Positions 56,441 to 64,000 of a stretch of 64,000 nt of DNA are shown one piece after another (the first letter of the stretch is position 1; every line of letters begins with the position of its first letter). The stretch is from assembly GCA_029876055.1 (NCBI GenBank), contig CM056874.1, forward strand, positions 7,750,001 to 7,814,000. The letters run 5' to 3'. A program made the translations under genes and the position numbers. The notes beneath the pieces are model-generated. The model searched no databases. It was given only the letters and a program-made list of their open reading frames with translations, and was not told where the DNA came from. This DNA is from Madurella fahalii. Lineage: Eukaryota; Ascomycota; Sordariomycetes; Sordariales.

Positions 56441-56452
56441 TACTGTACAGTA
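56441..56452. repeat. Perfect palindrome TACTGTACAGTA
   Basis: A 12-bp perfect palindrome and the most symmetrical copy of the dispersed GTAC(A/T)GTAC motif. CTACGGAGG follows 15 bp later, as it does after the copy at 11829. Confidence 0.8.
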
Positions 56453-59400
56453 CATACAGTGCGGTACTACGGAGGTATGGGTGGGTAAGGTAGCTTGCAG
56501 CTTGGGGGCGCCTGCTAAACACAGGCACTCTACTCTGTCCCAAGGTTTGGTCCGACAGTGGATAACGCAGGGCTGGCGAGGGCCCTGACTCGTCCAGAGA
56601 GTTGGGGCCATCGAGCGGGTCGACTGGTGGCAGTACCATCAGGTACGCAACAGCACAAGGTTGCTTCTCCTGCCTCGACAGGGGACAGGGATTGCGGGTG
56701 AGCAGCAGCTTGCATGTACCCGGTAGGTACCCACCCGACGCCGCTGCGGACCCGGGCGGTCTCGGTGCGTCAGCGAATCTTCAACGCATGACGAGAAGTC
56801 CTGGTGCTCAAGGCACAATTACTACAACAGTGATGACAACAACAACAATAACAACACCGGGATTAACGGGCCCGCGTGCAACACTCGAAGTCTGAGGGGA
56901 CATGTGGGCTGTGCAATTCGCACATCATTGACGTGGCTCCCAAAACGCTATTTACACACTTTCCACCCACGTTCCAGGTTTGTTGTAAGGCTTCGGGTTT
57001 GCCAGAGCCACCTTGGGCCAGGGGGTCACCGGGTTGTCAGCAACTGCACAGTGACAACGACAGTGTCGACACATGCAACCAAGACCGCTCAGCAGGAGCG
57101 GGTCTTGGGCCAGAGCAGCCTCGAAACAACGCTTCGAATGACGAACGATTTCCAACATTGTTACGCTCCATGCTGTCGATTTTTTGGCATTGTGAACTTT
57201 GAAGCGTTCCATCCGACGTTGGATTGGAAACTTGCCATGGTGGAAACCTACTGCGTAGTGTAGACCCGAGCACGACCCTTCGCGACCGCTCGACACTATC
57301 GACCCATAAGGTTTGCCCGTCCGCAACGGAAAGGCGGGCCCGGCCTCGCCCGTTTTGGATTCTTCAGGGTACGGCGCAGAACTCGCCCAAATGTCTCCAA
57401 GGCAACCCGTCTCTCTCTCTCTCTCTCTCTTTCTCGCGGCAGATCTACTGGGAAACAAGTCAATGCCCAATACACGACCGGCACGCAGCGCAGAATGAGG
57501 CCCACCGAGCAGCTTCTACTGAAGCCTCGTGCGCGACCACGCCAAAGTCGTCCTCCTAGCCTGCGACACATGTGTGTAGCGAGGGCGTACCACACACGCC
57601 AGACGGCAACCAAAGGGCCGTTCGGAGCGCGGCAAATGTGCGGCACATGACGGATGTTATTTGAGTCCAAGATGCCCGATCAATGTTTCCTTGAGACGGG
57701 CCTTCTCAGGCGCTAGGTTGCCGAACCGCCCATCTCAAAAAGAAAAGGCCCCCTTCTTGCTTAAGAGCTGCCAATTTGCCACTGGGCCAGTTACACTGAT
57801 GACTAGTGCCGGATGCGCACTATCGTCGACAATGCTCCCAAGCTGCTATGGGGTGCCCAGAATCTCGTTGGGTAGCGACCTAACGCGTCCGTTAGCATTC
57901 CAGCAGCACCTAGTGGGGTAGTCACTCGCCCCATCTCACGCAATAGATGCAAAGCTACGTATGTAATTAGTCAAAAGTCCTGCTGCGGGTGAAGCAGTGT
58001 TTTGCTCCTGGTCTGGCCAGTGAAAGTTTTGCTGCAACTATTGTACCTTCAATACGGCAAAACAGTGCAGCTCAGTGCCGAGATGCCAGCCTTCTCAGCT
58101 AGCCACCCTCCTCGGCTGAGGCCATCAACAGGGCCGTTCAATGCTGGGGCTCTCCTCCTCACGGTCGCCGTTTGTGGTGCGACGCAGCAAAGCGCCCCCT
58201 ACGACACGGCGGTTTCCGGCGACACTCTGTCATGCTATTCAACGGCGCAGAACCGGAGCAAAGCAGTCATACTGAATAACTGCGCACACCATGATAGGGC
58301 AGTGCTGCGGTGACACCACATGATGTGGAGCGGGTAGGCATTTCGCAGAGCCAAACTGGCGGTGGCGGCCAAACCGAAGCATTAGTCCGCTTACTCAGTT
58401 GGCCTCTAATAAGGGCCCGACTGTGTGCTTGGGCGCAGCGAGTGAAGCCTGACAGCCTGACTTTCGTTCGTATCCCAAGGGCACGGTTCTAGAAATCAGG
58501 GCAACTTCGGGGTTGAGGCTGTCGGCTGTGGCTGGACCGTCGCAAAAGCGCTGGATGGTCTAGCGGGGGTGGGAGGTGTTTGGCCGGAGAATTCACAGAC
58601 AATCCGCATGGTGTGGATAACGGCTTCTTACTGTAAGCGCTACCTTGAGAAGAGCGACGCGGTCCGATTCCTCTTCTGGGCACATTCCTGCGCTGAGCAT
58701 AGACCATCCTCCCCATTCTCAGTCACCGCCGACCGCCACGGGCCTAATCTGGTAGACGCAGCATGCCGTCTCCAGAGCCTGCGGCACTCCAGACACCCCA
58801 AGGTTAGCTATGCCCAGATCAGATTCAGAAAATGTGGGTTGCCGTGTAAGAGCATGAGGGCCCCCATAGCCCAAACTCCGGAGGCAACAAAAAGTACAAT
58901 GAGGATACATGATGGTACAGTACTTCCCCTCCCCTCCTACCACCCCGCCGTCACTATCACCTGGATTTGGATTCAGAGTGAGCTGGACAAGCCGAGAGTG
59001 TCCCCCACCCCCTCTTCAAGCAGCCCAGGCTTCGCTGCTTCCATTGGCGCGTTTTCCGGGTCGAGGAGACAAAGGCCAGGGCTGTCTGTGGCCTGACAAA
59101 GCTTGCACAGTGGTGTGTGTACCTTACCGACACATGGTCCCGGACAGCCCGGCCCAAGTTCTGCTCAAGTGCGCGGGACCAGGAAGTGGCATCTGCCAAG
59201 CACACCGAGTCCCCAATCCGATCACTGCGTCTGCCCCGCTTTCCCATTGTATGCACCTAGCACGTACGGGAGACTGAAGTGGTGATTACAAAACAGACTC
59301 AGGCCCCTTACTCGTCCAATTGACAAATTATTAATTTTTGGTTATCTTAGGAGACCGCGCAACGTGAGTGTGTCTCTCTCGCTAGAAGCGGCCTCTGCTC

Positions 59401-59811
59401 GTTCTCAGAAACAGGGCAGGAACCGGCCGTTTTTCCCGCAGACTTTGCGCAGGTGCAGGGTTGATATGTACGGTTACGGTTGCATACAGGTCTGGCTGTA
59501 CATACACGACCTCACGAGGCGGATACCCCGCGCAGTGGCGGGGGCAGCAAATCGAAGCCGTCGAATTCGTCCCAGAACAAAAAGGATTTGTTTTGGGTCA
59601 TCTTTTGTTGGTTTCCAGCTTGTTGAGATGGGAGAGCTTACCGACGCCACATGCTTCCATTCAGTTCAATTTGGTGTCAAGTCCCTTTTCCAGGCTCTGC
59701 CCTGTGTACCACCTTGCCCGTATGTGCATGTGCAAGCCGGAATGCAAATGTGTACGCAATAGCAGGACCAGCTAGATCTCGAGTCGGCGGGATACGACCT
59801 TAGCCACTCAC

Positions 59812-59878
59812 GTCGTCGGTGCCCACTTTGGATACACCCGTACCGTTCGAGCCGATGGTGCGGACAACCTCCACATCG
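59812..59878 (-). pseudogene. Possible orphan exon
   Basis: A 67-nt minus-strand segment is bounded by a good acceptor (CTGAC branch site, TTCAG) and a consensus donor (GTGAGT). It reads DVEVVRTIGSNGTGVSKVGT and two further Asp codons. No neighbouring exons could be joined to it into a gene, so it may be a relic or chance. Confidence 0.2.
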
Positions 59879-61344
59879 CTGAAGGTTGCAGTCAGACAAT
59901 GCCCCGGAAAAGTATCTGTCCAAGGACAGAGAGCAGCAACAAGTCCATCAAACCCACGGGCACCTCCTCGACATTTGCTTACCCATTACGTGTGATTCCG
60001 ATTATTCCAGATGCCAGGACAGCTTTTAGCTTCAAATAAAGGTAATCCTACGCGCACAGTGTCTGCGGGGCTCCCGCAGTGTGTCCACCACACCTCTTGT
60101 GTCAACACAGATTCTGCGTAGAGGGCTTACCCAAGGTGGTAAACTGCGCATCCGGGGAACGGCTTTGGTATGTGGTACCCACACGTTGTATATATATATT
60201 TATATCCGTACGGAGGAGTTGGGCCCGTAAATGGTCGCCGGACCAATGGCCCGTCACCCACCATCAGTACAATGGGGGGAGTAGAGGTCTGTCGATCATG
60301 GTCGCTGAACTCGTCTCCTCGCAACCCATGTCTCTACCCGGATTGTCCTTACCTGGCTCTCTCAACCTGTTCACTTGGTGTAAGGCAAAAAGGTGTTCGG
60401 CGTTCGAGCCACCGCCAATCAGAACCCGCTTCCGGTGCATGATGGTTACAATCGCGTCCGGAGGACGCATCCGTACCTGCGCAACTTTCCGTGAATTCCC
60501 ATCCCTCAATTCCTCCTTCGGCACGTTCTTTGGCCCTGTGTTCCCGCTGGCTTCCCTTGTATTCTAGAGCAATACTCCCCGAGTTTCTCCCGCAGTGAGA
60601 ATGCAGCTCTCGGGCTGTTTGACAGCTGGTATGCCATCTCTGCCAGGTCTTAGCCTGCCACCTCATTCCGTCTATCACGCCGCAGTCGTCATCGCACACC
60701 AGGACAAGGCGAGGCAACGCATACACACAAGAGTATGGGATAAACCAGCGAAAAACAACCCGATGGATCAGCAGCGCTTGCTCTGAATCTGCCAACAATC
60801 CCTAAATATAAAAAAATAAAAAAATAAAAATAAACATAAAAAATATTGCGTGATATTCTTGAACGAGGCCGTTCTGATTGCAGTGGCTGGTCAGTCTCAG
60901 CAAAGAGAGCGAATTACCGTCTCGCTGATCCGGATTCGCACCTGGGAGCCAATATGGGTTGGCCCCGCAGCCCGCGCTTTCCCTTTCCTGGAGAGTCCAG
61001 AGTTCAGAAGCGGCAAGACGGCATTCTCGGGTGCACAAGCCAGAGCTGCCGGCCGGCGAATCACGCTCGCCGGTTTTGAAACTCGAGGACCCAGCCCAAT
61101 TATTCTGAGGCCAGGAACTGAACCAAAGCCGAAAGGCGCGGCAGCCGTCGACCCTATGGAATAGGCAGGTCGAGTGGATTCCCGGCCACGAAACACGCCG
61201 AAGGCTTGGGGTCGCCCTGTGGGAATCCAAGCCTTGCTGCTGGCCCTATTTCTGGGCCTAGGCAGGCGTGCGGCCGCAAGCTACCCCTAGAGACACTGTT
61301 TGGTGTGTGCTTGTGCGTGAGTGTGCGTGGGTGTGTGGGTGGGG

Positions 61345-61368
61345 GTGTGTGTGTGTGTGTGTGTGTGT
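61345..61368. repeat. (GT)12 microsatellite
   Basis: Twelve uninterrupted GT units inside a longer GT/GC-rich tract from about 61302. Such tracts can adopt Z-DNA. Confidence 0.9.
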
Positions 61369-62097
61369 GCATGCGAGTCTGTGTATGAGCACCGGGCGGC
61401 AGCGCACGACGTACGGGGACTCCGGGGTGGCGAGAATCATAGTCAATAGAGAGCTCTTTAGCTTTATTTGATCGTTGTCCCGGAAAATGTGCCACAACAT
61501 CACACTGCTTAACTGCCTCCACTATCAATCAAGGTGATGAAACACAACGGGCCGGATCTCCAAGCCGTCCCGCTGTAACGTTAAATCAGGCGTTATTTAC
61601 CTTAGCATGCTTACCTAGCTGACAGGAGATCTCATGAGCGCTGTCCTAGACTCAAACACCCAGCTACGTATGTAGTAGCTCCGTCAGTTGGCTTTTGACA
61701 AGCAACTGCCCCGACACCCCTTGCCCGTCCTTAGCTCGGTACGACCATCCGTAAGCGCCCTTTCTGACCAACGCCTGAACCTGTCACAGCCCCCGTCCCG
61801 CCCCATCAAGCCCCCAAAGGTGTAAAACATAAGCCCTCAGGCGAGAAGGAGAACGGAAACAAAGAAGCCTGTGTTTTTCACAGTAAGTCCATAGCATGAT
61901 CAAACAGACTCTGCCTGATCTTGTGACTTCAATCTACCCCTCATTTGTTTGTGCGGCAGAAGTGAAGTGACATCACCAGTACCAAGATAGAGAGCCGCAG
62001 TTTAATGAGGTGAATCATAGTTGTCCATGTCCAACCTGTTCCGTGAGTGTGAAAACATGCTAGAAGTTCGTTCCAATCTTATTACAAGCATAAAAAG

Positions 62098-62283
62098 ATG
62101 AGATTAGAAGGGAGTAAGGACGTGTTTGCTCTATACAAGAAATCCACTATGAAAAACCATCAAGTCATTGATGTGTGTCAATCTCATACGCAAACTGATT
62201 GCGCCGGATGCAATGTTTCAGAGACATGCTGCTGCTCTTGCTCTACATCCGGATATTGCCTCCAACTGAAAGATGCATATTGA
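62098..62283 (+). other. Small Cys-rich open frame (doubtful)
   Basis: 61 codons from ATG to TGA, ending 50 bp before the orphan gene start. The C-terminal half is Cys-rich (DCAGCNVSETCCCSCSTSGY). There is no signal peptide, and it may be part of the 5' leader of the next gene as an upstream ORF. Confidence 0.2.
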
Positions 62284-62333
62284 TCAGAGGTCCCAGTCCA
62301 ACTCATCGCTCATCAGGCAAATCGTAGCCGGAG

Positions 62334-63396
62334 ATGGACCTTCGCGGTTACGGTCTACTCATCCATCCTAGCTACTCCCCCTCTCCGGGAGTGCGTCTCA
62401 GCAGAGTCGAAGTAGACCCAAGGATCCCATACCAGCGCCAACGGCGTTACTCCTTAAGCAGCCTCAGCCTGCCCGACGATTCACACTGGGGAGGCATGCA
62501 TTACCGGAGCGCTTTTTCCAAAGCTCAGGTCCGAAGGAGCCGCAGCCGCAGCCGAGACAGAAACGGCCGCAGGCACCGTGAACTCAAAAGGCACTCGATT
62601 ACCCCGAGAAACGAGAACCCCGGGATTGATCTGGCACTGCGCAATCTCAGCCAGGAAGTGAACACATCATTGGCAATGTTCAAGGCCCTTGTGCAGGGTT
62701 TTGAGCGCCAAATTGAGCCGCTCCAAGATTGGGCCGAGGACTACACGCTCGACACCATTTGGAAGAATAAGATCAGGGACCAGTTTCGGCACAAGCGCGA
62801 AAGGGAGAGATTCGAGGGTGTCGTGATGAGGATCTCCGGAGGCAGAGAATCTGTCAAGGATTGCATCACCAAGGCCAAGGCTCTTGAGGCAACGTGGGAC
62901 GACAGGTACAAAATCGAGGGCCAGATCCGCACGGCTAGAAAGGCGCTCCTCTACTGCGACGGCATCATCGACCTGGCCGAGAGAGCGGCGAGCGAGCGAA
63001 TGGCTTGCAAGCAGCTGGTGATAGAACTTCAGGACACCAAGTGTTTGTTGGGCCGGAAGAAGCACCCATGGATTTGTAGGTCCGCCTTTTATCCATTACG
63101 TCTCTCAAAGGCCTAAGACGTCGCAGCCCCTATAGGATCGTGTGACTTGTGCTGACAACTACAGCGCAGATGACCAAGACAGCGTTGGAGAACAGGATGT
63201 TGGCCCATATAGATATATGGCCACATCGAGGAAGAGCAGGGGCAAAAAATCTCAGGATGAAACGGGCTTGGACAACGAGAGATTCGAGGATTGGGATGAG
63301 GAAGGCAGGATGAACGAGCCAGGATATTCTTTCGACGTCTCGATGGATCCGCCAGTGAAGGATGCAAGGAACGATCAGGATGGTGATTCATGGTAG
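62334..63396 (+). CDS. Unrecognised two-exon protein
   Basis: Exons 62334-63075 and 63170-63396 give 322 aa when the donor GTAGGT at 63076 is joined to the acceptor GCGCAG ending at 63169. An alternative pair (donor at 63080, acceptor ending at 63164) also keeps the frame. The N-terminus is Ser/Arg-rich with an RS-like patch (RRSRSRSRDRNGRRHREL). Residues about 100-235 are predicted by eye to be helical and charged (NLSQEVNTSLAMFKALVQGF, DTIWKNKIRDQFRHKRERER). The C-terminus is acidic and ends DGDSW. I do not recognise the family, and there is no signal peptide or membrane span. A basic head, helical middle and acidic tail would fit a nuclear or scaffolding protein, but this is inference. It may be lineage-restricted. 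Confidence 0.6.
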
Positions 63397-64000
63397 TCGG
63401 AGATAGGCGGGGTTTCGCTCGCAGTGTTGACACCCATGCTGTGAGTTGGTATTGTAGGTGATAGGACCGGTAGCGGCCAACTTGTTAGCAGTATCCTCGT
63501 CCGAAGGGAGGAACAGGATGCAGTTCTTACCTAAGAAAAAAAAATGGGTTGGTGAAGCCTCGTCCTCAACAGAATAATCGGAATCGGATCATGAAGTGTT
63601 CCCCCCACAAGGAGGGGACACCGCACGCTGCGTATTGCACTCAAGTGTTCGACCACAAGCTTCGTAACGGCCCTCCCAGAGGAACCTGGGAAAACTGACA
63701 CTCGCGTCGAGACACGAGGCAGCCCCAAGCCCTGCCTTTCTGATGCCAATTACAGACGCGACATCGCGCCAAGCCGTCACCGGCAGAGCCCGCTACCCAT
63801 CGAACGCCGAAGCGCGGATGGACGGGCCAAAGAGTGAAGCTGATTCTCCGAATTTCTCATATGCTAATCAAGAAAGGGTGAAAGCACTGCTCGCGCAGGC
63901 TCTCCGTTTGTAGCATAGAAACGCAGCGTTGAAGAGGACGGGGCTTCACGAGAGAAGAAAGGAGAAGAGAGGAACCGAGAGCGGCCAGGACGAGCGTTTT
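63397..64000. other. Right-end spacer
   Basis: 0.6 kb with no supported gene. The last 100 bp are purine-rich. Confidence 0.5.

Larger units (their letters stand above)
55503..62333. other. 6.8-kb gene-poor interval
   Basis: No complete gene can be supported. The first kilobase includes the ELL-like promoter. The rest holds CT repeats (57410-57430), a GT microsatellite (61345-61368), GTACAGTAC copies at 56445-56453 and 58915-58923, and AT-rich patches. On the minus strand between 59.6 and 60.8 kb several donor-like GTAAG, GTGAGT and GTACGG sites accompany short open segments, which might be remnants of an intron-rich gene. Confidence 0.45.

Noticed and set aside
56000..56611. 203-codon minus-strand open frame
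   Set aside because: Cys/Ser/Leu/Pro-rich translation of a pyrimidine-rich tract, with no domain and overlapping alternative frames of similar length.
60802..61230. 142-codon minus-strand frame ending in a Phe/Ile-rich tail
   Set aside because: The tail is translation of an AT-rich simple repeat; no motifs are seen.
1..64000. Intact transposon, CRISPR array or biosynthetic gene cluster
   Set aside because: No transposase, reverse transcriptase, long terminal repeats, spaced direct repeats or backbone synthase genes were seen on either strand.

Overview
The window is nuclear DNA of a filamentous ascomycete (Pezizomycotina, most likely Sordariomycetes and close to Sordariales/Chaetomiaceae). 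I infer this from the short introns (about 50-100 nt) with GTRNGT donors and CTAAC/CTGAC branch sites, the GC-rich coding exons set in less GC-rich spacers, and gene content that includes a CYP51B-type sterol demethylase, an AbaA-type TEA factor and a secreted His-initiated DUF7492-like protein. No bacterial-style operon, CRISPR array, rRNA or convincing tRNA was seen.

Sixteen protein-coding genes could be modelled; for the intron-containing ones every exon join restores one open frame. From left to right: a GT23-like type II membrane glycosyltransferase (+, 1.7-3.6 kb); CYP51B (+, 6.2-7.9 kb); a divergent BiP/Kar2 paralogue ending in HSEL (+, 9.1-11.8 kb); PEX13 (+, 12.4-13.9 kb); the TFIIA large subunit TOA1 (-, 15.2-16.9 kb); CDC20 (-, 18.0-19.9 kb); a kelch/BTB protein (+, 20.5-22.9 kb); an SFP1-like zinc-finger factor (-, 24.6-26.9 kb); RCF2 (+, 30.6-31.5 kb); a second kelch protein (-, 32.1-33.7 kb); DUS3 (+, 34.9-37.2 kb); a PPIH-type cyclophilin (+, 38.5-39.5 kb); the DUF7492-like secreted protein (-, 40.0-41.4 kb); AbaA (-, 43.5-46.8 kb); MRD1 (-, 47.5-50.2 kb); an LC8 dynein light chain (+, 51.1-51.8 kb); and an ELL-like elongation factor (-, 53.0-55.5 kb). 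An unrecognised two-exon gene (+, 62.3-63.4 kb), counted separately from these recognised families, lies at the far end of a 6.8-kb gene-poor interval.

The genes are mostly unrelated housekeeping functions: ergosterol synthesis, ER folding, peroxisome import, basal transcription and elongation, mitosis, ribosome biogenesis (SFP1, MRD1), tRNA modification, respiration and dynein transport. There is no biosynthetic or defence cluster. The most unusual items are the HSEL-tailed second BiP with ten introns including an 18-nt exon, two introns each carrying a C17 run, a GC-AG intron in MRD1, a dispersed GTAC(A/T)GTAC palindrome-like motif confined to spacers, an 18-bp minisatellite just upstream of a secreted-protein gene, a telomere-like GGGTTAGGGTTA box upstream of CYP51B, and the orphan gene with the possible decayed locus before it.
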